From Deltaproteobacteria bacterium (GTDB lineage: Bacteria; Bdellovibrionota_C; UBA2361; JAGFJO01): DNA of 42,103 nt. The notes under the pieces are model-generated. The model was not told the DNA's origin, searched no databases, and saw only the letters and a list, made by a program, of their open reading frames with translations. Below, one piece after another: positions 32,971 through 42,103 of the stretch. How positions within the stretch are numbered: the first letter of the stretch is position 1; each line of letters starts with the position of its first letter. The DNA is taken from the NCBI GenBank assembly GCA_024102635.1, contig JAGFJO010000026.1, positions 1 to 42,103 on the forward strand, written 5' to 3'. Made by a program: the position numbers and the translations under genes.

Positions 32971-34896
32971 ATGCATCCTCTCTCTACTTTAGATGTCGTT
33001 ATCATACTGTGTTTTGCCGGATATGCCGTTTTTAACGGCCTAAGATCACGCAAAAGGGCATCCCTCGACCTACAAGAGTACTTTTTGGCCGGCCGCTCGC
33101 TGCCCGGATGGAAAGCCGGTATCAGCATGGCTGCAACTCAGTTTGCGGCCGACACACCTTTACTCGTAACCGGACTTATTGCGGTCAGTGGCATTTTCGC
33201 ACTTTGGCAGCTCTGGGTTTACGCAATCGCATTTTTGATGCTCGGATTCATTTTTGCCGCGCAGTGGCGCAGGGCAGGGGTGTTAACCGATGCCGAACTG
33301 ACTGAGCTGCGATATGGAGGAAGAGCCGCGCTGCTTCTCAGAGCATTCAAAGCGATATATTTCGGAACGATCTTTAATTGTGTCGTGCTTGCCTGGGTGC
33401 TGTTCGCGGCCGCTCGCATCGCCGAGCCGTTCTTGCCTTGGAATGAGTGGCTTCCCGCTTCCTTGTTCGATGGGGTAGTCCAGCTCGTTAGCTGGGTCGG
33501 CGTGCCGCTTGCCGCGGAGGCAATCCCCGGCGATACGATGACATGGGTACGTACCGCCAATAATTTGATATCAGTGGTAGTCCTACTCACGGTGACGGCC
33601 TTTTATTCGACAGCCGGAGGGCTGCTCAGTGTAGTGGCTACAGATGTGGCGCAGTTTGCTTTCATGATGGTCGGAACCTTCGCGTATGCCACGGTTCTTA
33701 TCTACGAGATCGGAGGGTTCGGCGAACTTTGGCACCGCCTCGGCGAGTTGTTTCCGCCGGGCGGAGCTCAAGGAATCGAGTGGCGGGAGCTTATAGCCTT
33801 CACACCTTGGCACGGCAAAGATGCTACTGCGGCAGTAGTCGCTCTTTTTGCCGTGCAGTGGCTCATCCAGATTAATGCGGATGGCACCGGTTATTTGGCG
33901 CAACGTTCGATGGCTTGCAGGTCGGAGGGTGATGCCAGGCGAGCTGCGGTGGTATTCACTTTTCTGCAGGTGCTGCTACGGAGCTTAATGTGGATCGTAA
34001 TCGGACTCTCGCTTTTGGTGATGTATCCGCCCGAGGGCGTAATGACTCAGAGCGTCCGGGAAGGTACATACGTGCGAGGGATCGCGGAGTTACTTCCTAG
34101 CGGGATCAAAGGAATACTGGTCACTGCTATGTTTGCCGCATTCGCCTCGACAGTTGATACGCACCTGAACTGGGGATCTTCTTATTGGACTAACGATATC
34201 TTCAAGCGATTGATCTGTGAGAAAGGGCTGGGACGTTCACCTTCTCCCCGGACGCTGGTGACGGTTGCAAGATTGTCCAATTTGCTTTTGGTCATAATTG
34301 CCCTTGTGATAGCAACGAAGCTTACATCGATCCACACTGCCTGGCAGGTGAGTCTCTTGTTCGGTGCTGGACTTGGTCCGGTACTGGTTCTTCGTTGGCT
34401 GTGGTGGCGGGTCACAGCCGTCGCTGAATTGGCTGCGCTGGGGACCTCTCTATTTAGCGCACCACTTCTTTTGCTCTATGTCCCTGGCGATGCGCTTAGG
34501 CTCCTTATAGCCGCGGCTGTTTCTTTGGTCGCGGTTTTTGCAACTGCAGCGGCGGGACATAAGGAAAAAGAGGCTACTTTGAAGCTTTTTTTTCAAAGGG
34601 TCCGCCCAGTTGGTTTTTGGAGACCGGTTGCTGCAATGTGCGGAGAATCTACTTATGACGGACATCGCCGCTTGGCATCCGGGCTAATTGCAACTTTTAG
34701 CGCGTCCCTTACAGTTTTCTCATGGCTCATTGCGGCTGGCGGGGTGTTGGCCGGAGGCACGGCACCTTCATGGTTTCCCGGAGGGGCAGGCCTTTGGTTC
34801 GCTTCTGTGTTTGCGCTGGGATTGCTTTGCTTGCCGATTTGGCTTCCCCAGCTTCGGGGGAGTGAAGCGCCTGAGCCGCTCAGCGGCCGTTCATGA
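32971..34896 (+). CDS. Sodium:solute symporter (SSS family)
   Basis: This protein of about 642 residues has about 14 hydrophobic helices and family features: FLAGRSLPGWKAGISMAATQFAADTPL near residue 40 and STVDTHLNWGSSYWTNDIF in the core. The first helix region (VVIILCFAGYAVFNG) and the charged RSRKRASLDLQEYF that follows are typical. It would import an organic solute with Na+; the substrate is not evident. I use the ATG at 32971; a TTG six bases earlier is also possible. Its 3' end overlaps the convergent NagB-PIG-L gene by 17 bases. Confidence 0.88.
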   Translation: MHPLSTLDVVIILCFAGYAVFNGLRSRKRASLDLQEYFLAGRSLPGWKAGISMAATQFAADTPLLVTGLIAVSGIFALWQLWVYAIAFLMLGFIFAAQWRRAGVLTDAELTELRYGGRAALLLRAFKAIYFGTIFNCVVLAWVLFAAARIAEPFLPWNEWLPASLFDGVVQLVSWVGVPLAAEAIPGDTMTWVRTANNLISVVVLLTVTAFYSTAGGLLSVVATDVAQFAFMMVGTFAYATVLIYEIGGFGELWHRLGELFPPGGAQGIEWRELIAFTPWHGKDATAAVVALFAVQWLIQINADGTGYLAQRSMACRSEGDARRAAVVFTFLQVLLRSLMWIVIGLSLLVMYPPEGVMTQSVREGTYVRGIAELLPSGIKGILVTAMFAAFASTVDTHLNWGSSYWTNDIFKRLICEKGLGRSPSPRTLVTVARLSNLLLVIIALVIATKLTSIHTAWQVSLLFGAGLGPVLVLRWLWWRVTAVAELAALGTSLFSAPLLLLYVPGDALRLLIAAAVSLVAVFATAAAGHKEKEATLKLFFQRVRPVGFWRPVAAMCGESTYDGHRRLASGLIATFSASLTVFSWLIAAGGVLAGGTAPSWFPGGAGLWFASVFALGLLCLPIWLPQLRGSEAPEPLSGRS

Positions 34897-37681
34897 AAAG
34901 AGCGGGTTCAATGCCGGCACTATTCAGCACACTAGCTATTCTCTGACCGTCACCGCTGCGAAGCGCCACTCCCGGGGGCTCGTGTCCTATTATTGATTTC
35001 ATGCTGGCACGATTAATCGGACCCTGCACTCGCTCTAGCTCCTTCACCTTTGCGCTTACCTCCCGCAGAAAGGTGCCGCGCTGCGGCTCAGAGCTGAGGT
35101 CTGTAACATAATTGAACGCCAGCAACCCTGCGGCCGAAAGTTTCTCCCCGCATATTTTCTCACATTCGGTCTTTGTAACCGTACTGTTGTGCCGCACCTG
35201 CTCCGAGAAAAAGCCGGGCGCATCAATGCCTGGATCCGGAACGAGCCCGGGCGCCTGCGTTCGGAAGTTTCTGCAGAAGCTTTCGTGGTTCTCACGCAGG
35301 GTGGCCTGATCGAGTTGTACTATCAGTTGATTGGCGCGTCCGTCAATCTCAGTACGGTCCCAAACTCCGCGATAGTAAAGCAGTGACAGTCCCTCAGGCA
35401 GCTTGCCCTCTTGCAGAAGCTCCATTGCTGCAACTTCGACAGTATTCTGAGTGATTGCATGCGCCCCGTGGTCCATAAAACCTTCGCCGTTAACGACAAG
35501 CAGCCTCGGCTTAAAGTGAAGAATAATCTCTTTTACACGCTCTATATCCGAAGTTCTTGCCGTTCCGTTTCTTTCCACCCCATACCAGCTTGACTCAAGG
35601 GGATAGTTGATGTCCGAGTGATCTACTCCGCGCGCCATCAGTTCCGTTTGCTCCTCCACAAAGCGAACAGCAACTTTCATCTCCTTCACAATCTTCGGAT
35701 CTTGTGAGCCCCACTGCGGCCTAACGCGTTCATATTCCGCGATTGCATCACTGAGGGCGGCGATTCTATCTTGGTCGCAGACTCTTCCGCTTAGGCATGA
35801 GGAGTGTTCCATGCGCAGCAGGAGAAGCTGCGCCCTCAGCTCTTTTTCTCGCGGAGTTAAAAGCTTCCATGTCTCGTAGTTGGTCGCATCCTGATTATAA
35901 GGAGCACTCTGCAACTCTCTGATCAGTTCATTGAGCAGCGCCCGGTCCATGAGCTGGAAAGCAGCGGGATCCTTAGCGGCCTGCGATATAAGTGCAAGAT
36001 CCGCGGCATCAGCGGATCGTAAAGTTTGCAGAAGCTCCACAACATAAGGAGTAGCTACCGCGGTATAGCCGGAAGCCGTGTAAAAGGAGACCAATCGCTG
36101 GCCCTGTCGGCACCACTCATCAACGAGAAATTGCGCCGCCAGAGAGAGATCATCGAGATGTGGGCCGATGTGAAGAACAAGATCTCCTTGCTCAAGTCCG
36201 AGGCGTTGAGGAACCTGAGAGGCAGAGACTAGGTTATCCCGAACTTGCCGCGCGGTCATCCGGCGAAGCTCATCCCAGCTCCCCTCGGAGAGCAGGCTGT
36301 TCAAATTTTGCCGCCGTATCTCACGAATAGGCGCCGAGCTCGGCGCAGCGAGTAAGAAATCGCTTGGTTCTAAGCGGTCAATGCTGCGCCCGGAGTGCAG
36401 CGCCATACTGATGAAGAACTTTGCTTTGAGATCATCGTTCCATTCCACTGTTCCGAAGTCCCAGGGATGCATAGCTAGGCGCAGCGCTCCCGCTGATGCC
36501 GGTTCGAGGATTATCGCGCTTCCCGGCGCGCCCCTTTGCAGCAGCGTGGCGGGCAGGGACGGATCGGCCGTCAACTCTACCAGCGCCTTTACGGTTTCAC
36601 GCTTCTCTTTTCCGGTTACCACGGTGATAAAATTCACATCTTTGTTGGAGGTAAGGTCCGCCGGACCAAGAGTAATGGACCCGCACATCGGCAGATGATC
36701 CTTGCTGTAGAAATTGTGCATGCCGCAATTGTCTTTTATGTTGCCGGCGGCAGCGTGGTAACTTAGAAGATCAATCGCGACACCTTGGCTCCATGGGGTA
36801 TTGGATTCGTTGAAGGCGATGTGCCCTTGTCCCTTGTACGAGCCGCCGACACTAAATAGCGCTATATCGGGGCCGCCATCGGACGCTACCAATTTACCAT
36901 ACGATTCGGCCTGCCTCTGCATGCCGAGCAAGAGTTTGAATTGAGGGTGAGCCTCACAAAGCCGCGAAGGCTCGGCTATCAGCAATCCTTCTTCTTGAAC
37001 AGAGTTCATAATGAGACGCCACTCGGCACGTGAGGCCTCGCGAAATCCCACCTCATCAGGATCGGCTACCACGTCACCGTATAACATATGGCGTTTGGCG
37101 TGAGGGATCCCGAGCTTGTCAAAAATATGTGATAGCTGATTAGCGTAAGCATTGTGGGCGCCTCTTAACTGGGGAAAGATCGTATCCAAATGAGTGGCTA
37201 CCACTCGGTTCATATCCGGTTTATTGTGTAGATCGGCATTGCATTCGACCAGGGCTGACTTCATCCCGCCGGGCAAATCGTCCCACCGCTGAAGCATCTC
37301 AATCATGGCGGTGAGCCCCAGCCACTGTGTTCCTCCGGTTGCAAAGACTATCTTGACGTCTTGCTGCGGGCCTTTGTTCTGAAGCTTCTTTTGCAAAGAC
37401 GCAATAAGGCTGGCGGCTTGCAGCTCACCCGCGCGGCTAATGTCTTCGGCTATATATATCACCGACTCGCGAGCGCGTGAGCAGAGATTCTGATAACGCT
37501 CCAGCGCAGAGTGATCATGACTGGCCCTGCGCTGTCCATGCACAGCATCAGATAATCGGCCGCCCCGCCAATCTATATTGCTGAGGTGCCCGTTCGAGGA
37601 GCGTGGATCGTTGCGTGGGCCGTTCTTACCATGCTCAGGATCACGGCCTTCTTCCCTATCTCGTCCAACTGCCTGCTTCAT
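34880..37681 (-). CDS. Fusion of NagB-like sugar-phosphate isomerase and PIG-L/LmbE deacetylase domains
   Basis: This 933-residue protein joins two enzymes. Residues about 60-450 resemble glucosamine-6-phosphate deaminase: ATGGTQWLGL, GGSYKGQGHIAFNE with His287 and Glu292, SITLGPADL, VVTGKEKRETVKALVE. The Asp that precedes the Gly-His in NagB (Asp141 in E. coli) is Gln285 here. Residues about 500-830 are a PIG-L-type metal-dependent deacetylase: LVLHIGPHLDDLSLA with His508, Asp510 and Asp511 (Leu replaces the usual Pro) and EGFMDHGAH as the second metal motif. GGAG seven bases before the ATG fixes the start. It overlaps the upstream NlpC-like gene by 26 bases. It may process amino sugars, perhaps deacetylating and then deaminating them. 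NagB-PIG-L fusions are known in some bacteria, but the extra C-terminal 100 residues are not assigned. Confidence 0.85.
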   Translation of the reverse strand: MKQAVGRDREEGRDPEHGKNGPRNDPRSSNGHLSNIDWRGGRLSDAVHGQRRASHDHSALERYQNLCSRARESVIYIAEDISRAGELQAASLIASLQKKLQNKGPQQDVKIVFATGGTQWLGLTAMIEMLQRWDDLPGGMKSALVECNADLHNKPDMNRVVATHLDTIFPQLRGAHNAYANQLSHIFDKLGIPHAKRHMLYGDVVADPDEVGFREASRAEWRLIMNSVQEEGLLIAEPSRLCEAHPQFKLLLGMQRQAESYGKLVASDGGPDIALFSVGGSYKGQGHIAFNESNTPWSQGVAIDLLSYHAAAGNIKDNCGMHNFYSKDHLPMCGSITLGPADLTSNKDVNFITVVTGKEKRETVKALVELTADPSLPATLLQRGAPGSAIILEPASAGALRLAMHPWDFGTVEWNDDLKAKFFISMALHSGRSIDRLEPSDFLLAAPSSAPIREIRRQNLNSLLSEGSWDELRRMTARQVRDNLVSASQVPQRLGLEQGDLVLHIGPHLDDLSLAAQFLVDEWCRQGQRLVSFYTASGYTAVATPYVVELLQTLRSADAADLALISQAAKDPAAFQLMDRALLNELIRELQSAPYNQDATNYETWKLLTPREKELRAQLLLLRMEHSSCLSGRVCDQDRIAALSDAIAEYERVRPQWGSQDPKIVKEMKVAVRFVEEQTELMARGVDHSDINYPLESSWYGVERNGTARTSDIERVKEIILHFKPRLLVVNGEGFMDHGAHAITQNTVEVAAMELLQEGKLPEGLSLLYYRGVWDRTEIDGRANQLIVQLDQATLRENHESFCRNFRTQAPGLVPDPGIDAPGFFSEQVRHNSTVTKTECEKICGEKLSAAGLLAFNYVTDLSSEPQRGTFLREVSAKVKELERVQGPINRASMKSIIGHEPPGVALRSGDGQRIASVLNSAGIEPALFMNGR

Positions 37682-38345
37682 CTTTTCGCTCCAAAACTTT
37701 TACGCCTTCAACACCGTAAACCTTACGCATACTATCAAGACCGCCGATGACAAGGCCCTGCCTTACGCCGCTCTTGCTTAGAAAAATGCCGTCGCCTAAC
37801 GAAATTGCAAAGTGATGCGCTCTTTTGCTTAGTAGATCGTAGATAATCACTGCATACGACGCAGGCACCGTTGATCCGGCTCGAAAGTCAGATCGGGTCC
37901 ACTTACTAAAATCGAAGCCAGGTTCAACCGTATCACCAAAGATCTGTTGTACGAAATTCTTGCAGTCGAATGGCTCGGGTGGGGGAGAGGTGAAATAGCG
38001 GGCCAGATTTTGCAGCAGCTGAAAATGCAGCGAGATCCCTTTACTTGTGTCCTGATTGACGATGGCAATGCTTACCCGATCAACCGGCCCTAGAGCAGGG
38101 GCAGTGTGCAGCGGGTACGAGCGACCGTTACATTCAACTCTGGCAAGTTGGTGGGATATCAAGAAGCGGTGATCTATCGCAGCTAATTTCAGCAGTGGAT
38201 GGGGGATTACGATGCGCAGCTGACCATGCTGAGGCCGTGGACCGAGAGAGAAGTTCAATCCCTCTGTGTCGTCCGGCAACAAATGAGGGACTGGCAGGTA
38301 GTTCTGGTTCTGCCAATTATCAGCTTTTGTTGCGGCGTGTGACAT
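37656..38345 (-). CDS. NlpC/P60-like papain-fold protein
   Basis: The second of two adjacent ATGs (38345) has the better-spaced AAGGA and gives 229 residues. The C-terminal half has FDCKNFV with a candidate nucleophile Cys128 and HHFAISLGDGIFLSKSG with His178, as in NlpC/P60 or LRAT-like papain-fold hydrolases and acyltransferases. No signal peptide is visible, so it may be cytoplasmic, unlike cell-wall NlpC/P60 peptidases. The gene overlaps the NagB-PIG-L fusion gene by 26 bases, so they are cotranscribed and coupled, which suggests that they act on a common small molecule. Confidence 0.65.
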   Translation of the reverse strand: MSHAATKADNWQNQNYLPVPHLLPDDTEGLNFSLGPRPQHGQLRIVIPHPLLKLAAIDHRFLISHQLARVECNGRSYPLHTAPALGPVDRVSIAIVNQDTSKGISLHFQLLQNLARYFTSPPPEPFDCKNFVQQIFGDTVEPGFDFSKWTRSDFRAGSTVPASYAVIIYDLLSKRAHHFAISLGDGIFLSKSGVRQGLVIGGLDSMRKVYGVEGVKVLERKDEAGSWTR

Positions 38346-38501
38346 CATACTTCCTTAGGCAAGAGATTCCAGTATAAGCGATATCAATGCTGATGCAAGC
38401 GACGCTTGTGCCGGACAACGCCTGATCTTTGAGCTTTTAAGTCTTTGATGTAAAGTTGAGTTCGACTAGTACGGGTGGCTGGGCGTAAGTGTAGGATTTA
38501 T

Positions 38502-39512
38502 ATGACATTGCGAAATAGGCTGCTCCTTCTGCTTGTGGCCGTTTTAACAGGCCAAGCCGAAGCTTTAGCCGAGCGAATCAAACTTCTGAATGCGTCTTAT
38601 GATCCCACCCGGGAACTATATCAAGAGATTAATTCCACTTTTGTTGCCGAGTGGAAGAAGGGCCATAGCAGCCATATTGACGTACTGCAGTCGCATGGCG
38701 GAAGCGGAAAGCAGGCCCGCTCGGTGCTGGAAGGCTTGGAGGCCGATGTTGTGACGCTGGCGCTGGCCTATGATATCGATCAGATTGCCAAGCGGGGCGG
38801 ACTGATTGCGCTAAATTGGCAGAGCCGGCTGCCGAATAACAGCTCACCCTACTTTTCAACGATTGTTTTTTTGGTTCGAAAGGGCAATCCGAAAGGAATA
38901 AAAGACTGGGAGGATCTCGTAAAGCCGGGGATCTCGGTCATAACGCCAAACCCAAAGACCTCTGGGGGAGCGCGTTGGAATTACATAGCTGCATGGGGAT
39001 ATGCCGAGAGGAAGCTCGGACTTTCGGAATCGCAAGCAGAGGGTTTCATGAAAAAACTTTTTGCAAATGTCCCGGTCCTCGATACCGGAGCCCGCGGCTC
39101 GACAACAACCTTTGTGCAGCGCGAGATAGGTGACGTGCTTTTGGCCTGGGAGAGCGAAGCATTACTCGCAAAAGAAGAATTGCAAGCCGGCGCATATGAG
39201 ATAGTCACTCCCTCGATGAGCATTATGGCTGAACCGCCGGTGGCCGTGGTGGACAAAGTTGTCGATAAGAAAGGGACCCGCCTTGCTGCGGAGAGCTATC
39301 TTCGCTACTTATACGGTGAAACGGCGCAAGAGTCGGCTGCAAGGCATCACTTCAGGCCACGCAGTGAATCACTAACTGTCAAGTATGCCGAAAAGTTTCC
39401 TCTTATAGAAATGCTGGAGATCGATCGCGATTTTGGCGGGTGGGATAAAGTGCAGGCCAAGCACTTCGCCGACGGGGGAGTTTTTGATAGGATTTATGCT
39501 CCGTCGTCGTAG
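38502..39512 (+). CDS. cysP: Sulfate/thiosulfate-binding periplasmic protein
   Basis: This 336-residue protein has a signal peptide ([18 protein letters not shown]) and then the family start [14 protein letters not shown], followed by [10 protein letters not shown] and the ligand-site motif [17 protein letters not shown]. It delivers sulfate or thiosulfate to the CysTWA importer. AGGA five bases before the ATG selects this start over an earlier GTG at 38475. It may also be called sbp; the sequence does not separate the two. It heads a tight operon. Confidence 0.93.
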   Translation: MTLRNRLLLLLVAVLTGQAEALAERIKLLNASYDPTRELYQEINSTFVAEWKKGHSSHIDVLQSHGGSGKQARSVLEGLEADVVTLALAYDIDQIAKRGGLIALNWQSRLPNNSSPYFSTIVFLVRKGNPKGIKDWEDLVKPGISVITPNPKTSGGARWNYIAAWGYAERKLGLSESQAEGFMKKLFANVPVLDTGARGSTTTFVQREIGDVLLAWESEALLAKEELQAGAYEIVTPSMSIMAEPPVAVVDKVVDKKGTRLAAESYLRYLYGETAQESAARHHFRPRSESLTVKYAEKFPLIEMLEIDRDFGGWDKVQAKHFADGGVFDRIYAPSS

Positions 39513-39535
39513 GGCGCCACATATTAAGAACTTCC

Positions 39536-40375
39536 ATGAATGCACGGCACAAACAGGGCAGAATTCTTCCCGGATTCAATATCACATTCGGGATCACCGT
39601 ACTTTACCTCTCGCTCATGGTGATACTGCCGCTTTCTATGATCGTTTTGCACCTCGCCTCTGGCGATACTCAAGCTGCTTTGACATCATTAATATCGCCG
39701 CGCGTGTTGCACGCCTTGCGTTTGTCGTTCTCGTTATCGTTGGTTGCGGCATTCACTAATGTCATATTCGGCCTGCTGCTTGCATGGATCCTGGTGCGTT
39801 ACCGCTTTCCCGGAAGAAGGCTAATAGATGGGGTCGTTGATTTACCCTTTGCTCTGCCTACAGCTGTGGCAGGCATCGCCCTGACCACCCTTTATGCGCC
39901 CAACGGCTGGCTCGGATCGCTGCTTTCACTATGGGGTATTAAAGCGGCGTTTACACCTCTGGGAATATACGTGGCTCTGATATTTGTCGGGCTGCCGTTT
40001 GTAGTCCGAAGTGTTCAGCCGGTGCTCGAAGATTTCGATTCCGAAGTCGAAGAGGCCTCCCTAAGCCTGGGGGCCGGCAGAGTGAGGACGTTCTTCGCCG
40101 TCATTCTTCCTGTATTGTGGCCCAGCTTACTGGCCGGATTCTCGATGGCATTTGCCCGCGGCTTGGGCGAATACGGCTCAGTTGTTTTTATCTCGGGCAA
40201 CATGCCGATGAAAACGGAGATTGTCCCTCTGCTCATCATGAATCGTCTAGAGCAGTTCGACTATATGGGCGCGACCTCTTTGGGTCTTTTGATGTTGGTA
40301 GTATCTTTCGCGCTGATGTTCGTTGCGAATGTGCTCCAAGCCAGACTAGGTGAACGCGCCGCGGGGGTACGGTAG
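39536..40375 (+). CDS. cysT: Sulfate/thiosulfate ABC transporter permease CysT (CysU)
   Basis: This 279-residue protein has six predicted membrane helices and the ABC-permease EAA-loop, here EVEEASLSLGAGRVRTFFAVILP near residue 175, which contacts CysA. The GLGEYGSVVFISGNMP motif is specific to sulfate permeases. It starts 23 bases after cysP, with a weak ribosome binding site, and forms the membrane channel with CysW. Confidence 0.94.
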   Translation: MNARHKQGRILPGFNITFGITVLYLSLMVILPLSMIVLHLASGDTQAALTSLISPRVLHALRLSFSLSLVAAFTNVIFGLLLAWILVRYRFPGRRLIDGVVDLPFALPTAVAGIALTTLYAPNGWLGSLLSLWGIKAAFTPLGIYVALIFVGLPFVVRSVQPVLEDFDSEVEEASLSLGAGRVRTFFAVILPVLWPSLLAGFSMAFARGLGEYGSVVFISGNMPMKTEIVPLLIMNRLEQFDYMGATSLGLLMLVVSFALMFVANVLQARLGERAAGVR

Positions 40376-40377
40376 GT

Positions 40378-41220
40378 ATGCTTGCGCGCCTTTCACTGAA
40401 CGACGGCACATGGGGAGAGAGAGCGCTGCGATATGGGCTTCTTTCCGCCGGCGCATGCTTCGCAGTTCTCTTTCTCCTATTGCCGCTGCTGGTGGTGTTC
40501 ATCGAAGCGTTTTCACAAGGTTTGGCTCTCTACATAGTCTCTATATCGGACGAAGAAGCACTATCAGCTATCCGGCTTACCCTTGTCGCAGCATTCTTCG
40601 CGGTTTTCTTTAATCTCATTTTTGGCGTCGCTGCGGCATGGCTGATTGCCAGATTCACTTTTAGGGGACGAAAGCTTCTTCTGACTCTCATTGACACGCC
40701 GCTTGCGGTTTCCCCTGTAATCGCCGGATTGATATTTGTGCTGCTTTACGGGGCTCGTGGTCCGCTTGCTCCCGCGCTTGATGCTCTTGGAATAAAGGTA
40801 ATTTTTACCATCGGTGGAATAGTGGTCACCACTATGTTCGTTACTATTCCATATATCGCCAGAGAGTTAATTCCCTTCATGATGGAGCAGGGGAGCGTTG
40901 AGGAAGAGGCCGCACTGACGTTGGGTGCAAAAGGGCATCAGGTTTTCCGCTTTGTCACACTGCCCAATATTAAATGGGCTCTGCTGTACGGAGTGATTCT
41001 CTGCAATTCGCGGGCTATGGGGGAATTTGGAGCTGTCTCTGTCGTGTCCGGACATATAAGAGGAGAAACGAACACTGTGCCGTTGCACATAGAGATTCTC
41101 TATAACGAATATAAATTCGCTGCTGCTTTTGCGGTTTCCTCCTTGCTGGCTCTTTTGGCGCTCGGAACCCTGCTGCTTAAAGCTGTGTTGGAAAGAGGGG
41201 GGCATAACGGCCTAAAGTAG
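40378..41220 (+). CDS. cysW: Sulfate/thiosulfate ABC transporter permease CysW
   Basis: This 280-residue protein has six membrane helices, the EAA-loop EEEAALTLGAKGHQVFRFVTLP near residue 178 and the CysW signature RAMGEFGAVSVVSGHIRGETNTVPLHIE, which differs from CysT. It starts two bases after the cysT stop and ends one base before the cysA ATG, so the operon is compact. Confidence 0.94.
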   Translation: MLARLSLNDGTWGERALRYGLLSAGACFAVLFLLLPLLVVFIEAFSQGLALYIVSISDEEALSAIRLTLVAAFFAVFFNLIFGVAAAWLIARFTFRGRKLLLTLIDTPLAVSPVIAGLIFVLLYGARGPLAPALDALGIKVIFTIGGIVVTTMFVTIPYIARELIPFMMEQGSVEEEAALTLGAKGHQVFRFVTLPNIKWALLYGVILCNSRAMGEFGAVSVVSGHIRGETNTVPLHIEILYNEYKFAAAFAVSSLLALLALGTLLLKAVLERGGHNGLK

Positions 41221-41221
41221 C

Positions 41222-42103
41222 ATGACGATAAAGCTTAACAGCATCACGAAAAATTTCGGCGAATTAGTCGTTATATCGAACGTTACTCTTGAGGTGAGAG
41301 ATGGGGAGTTGTTCGTGTTGTTGGGAGGGAGCGGCAGCGGTAAAAGCACAATACTTCGGATTATAGCTGGATTAGTAAATCCGGACTCCGGCGCTATATT
41401 CCTTAATGGACGCGATGCCACCGATTGGGCCCCGCAGCGGCGCGGTTGCGGGATGGTATTCCAGCACTATGCTATTTTCAAGCATATGAACGTGGGAGAA
41501 AATGTCGAGTTCGGTCTTCGCGTTCGAAATGTTCCTTCGGCAGAGAGGCGCCGCCGCCGGGATGAGATGCTGGAGCTGGTTGGTTTAAGCGGCTTGGCGG
41601 GGCGTATGCCGCTTCAGTTGAGCGGCGGGCAGCGCCAGCGGGTTGCTTTGGCGCGTGCTCTTGCCTTCGAGCCGAGCGTTCTACTGCTGGACGAGCCTTT
41701 CGGCGCACTGGATGTAAAGATCCGTTCACAGCTTCGCTCAATGCTGCGCAAAGTTCAAAGCGAGCTAGGGGTCACTACCATTCTCGTGACTCACGATCAG
41801 GAGGAGGCGTTCGAGCTGGGAGATAGGATAGGCATTCTTGAAAGAGGGCAGTTGGTGGAGGTGGGCGATCCGCAGGCATTATACCATGGGCCGGCTACTG
41901 AAACAGCGGCGACCTTTCTCGGATCCGGAAACTTGGTGGTGGGGCGGATTGAAGGGGGAAAAATAAGAATGGGAAAACTGCTCCTTCCGTTTCCTGCAGG
42001 TGGACCGGCACATGAAGAAGGTGGCCCCGTTAGAGTACTGTTCCGCCCTGAAGCGATTGAGATATCGGATAAAGAATTTTCTTCTCAGGAAGCCGTCGTT
42101 TCT
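41222..42103 (+). CDS. cysA: Sulfate/thiosulfate ABC transporter ATPase CysA (3' end outside window)
   Basis: The first 294 codons are visible. Walker A is GGSGSGKST at residues 35-43, the Q-loop is FQHYAIFKHM, the signature LSGGQ is at 132-136, Walker B LLLDEP is at 153-158 and the H-loop is VTHDQEEA. The open end of the regulatory domain (VLFRPEAIEI) is in progress at the edge. It powers the CysTW channel. No stop occurs before the window edge, so the gene is partial. Confidence 0.95.
   Translation, partial: MTIKLNSITKNFGELVVISNVTLEVRDGELFVLLGGSGSGKSTILRIIAGLVNPDSGAIFLNGRDATDWAPQRRGCGMVFQHYAIFKHMNVGENVEFGLRVRNVPSAERRRRRDEMLELVGLSGLAGRMPLQLSGGQRQRVALARALAFEPSVLLLDEPFGALDVKIRSQLRSMLRKVQSELGVTTILVTHDQEEAFELGDRIGILERGQLVEVGDPQALYHGPATETAATFLGSGNLVVGRIEGGKIRMGKLLLPFPAGGPAHEEGGPVRVLFRPEAIEISDKEFSSQEAVVS

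Overview
The window looks like a chromosomal segment of a motile, diderm (Gram-negative) bacterium with a mid-range GC content. It encodes two flagellins, a periplasmic Cu/Zn superoxide dismutase, a secreted cytochrome c, several lipoprotein or signal-peptide proteins, a proteobacterial-type sulfate ABC transporter and an adenosylcobalamin-dependent ribonucleotide reductase. The large repeat-built surface proteins and the many unrecognised secreted proteins suggest a deltaproteobacterial-type or otherwise little-studied lineage, but the sequence alone does not fix the phylum. No rRNA, tRNA, CRISPR array, insertion sequence or phage gene was seen.

Layout: (1) 1-3.7 kb: the end of an ADP-forming acyl-CoA synthetase, an SDR dehydrogenase and a class II ribonucleotide reductase that lacks the usual C-terminal tail. 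(2) 3.7-15.1 kb: a flagellin carrying seven FG-GAP/VCBS repeats between its conserved ends, a large secreted protein of unknown function, a cytochrome c, a hipBA toxin-antitoxin pair with matching palindromic operators, a frameshifted TPR lipoprotein, several unrecognised proteins and a second, conventional flagellin on the opposite strand. (3) 15.1-18.5 kb: a secreted protein with eight Ca-binding-type CxDGxDNDGDG repeats and a secreted collagen-like protein. (4) 18.7-22.6 kb: an alpha/beta hydrolase, a BON-domain protein, SodC and an M23 endopeptidase. (5) 22.6-32.9 kb: a probable envelope-glycan or lipid-glycosylation locus with polytopic glycosyltransferase-like proteins, a GT2 enzyme, an epimerase-like protein with degenerate active-site residues, a PIG-V-like mannosyltransferase interrupted by one in-frame stop, a GDSL lipase-like lipoprotein, a DASS transporter and a sulfatase-superfamily membrane protein. 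(6) 32.9-38.3 kb: an SSS-family symporter, then a pair on the opposite strand made of an NlpC/P60-like protein and a 933-residue NagB-PIG-L fusion. (7) 38.5 kb to the end: a cysP-cysT-cysW-cysA sulfate/thiosulfate import operon, with cysA cut by the window edge.

The most striking item is the flagellin at about 4.0-5.9 kb. Its filament-forming D0/D1 ends are intact, and its middle is exactly seven Ca-binding FG-GAP repeats, with an extra outer strand placed before the first repeat. This is the architecture expected of a closed seven-bladed beta-propeller, so the flagellar filament may be covered with integrin-alpha-like propellers. Together with the EF-hand-like repeat protein and the collagen-like protein nearby, the region suggests a calcium-dependent, repeat-based cell surface.
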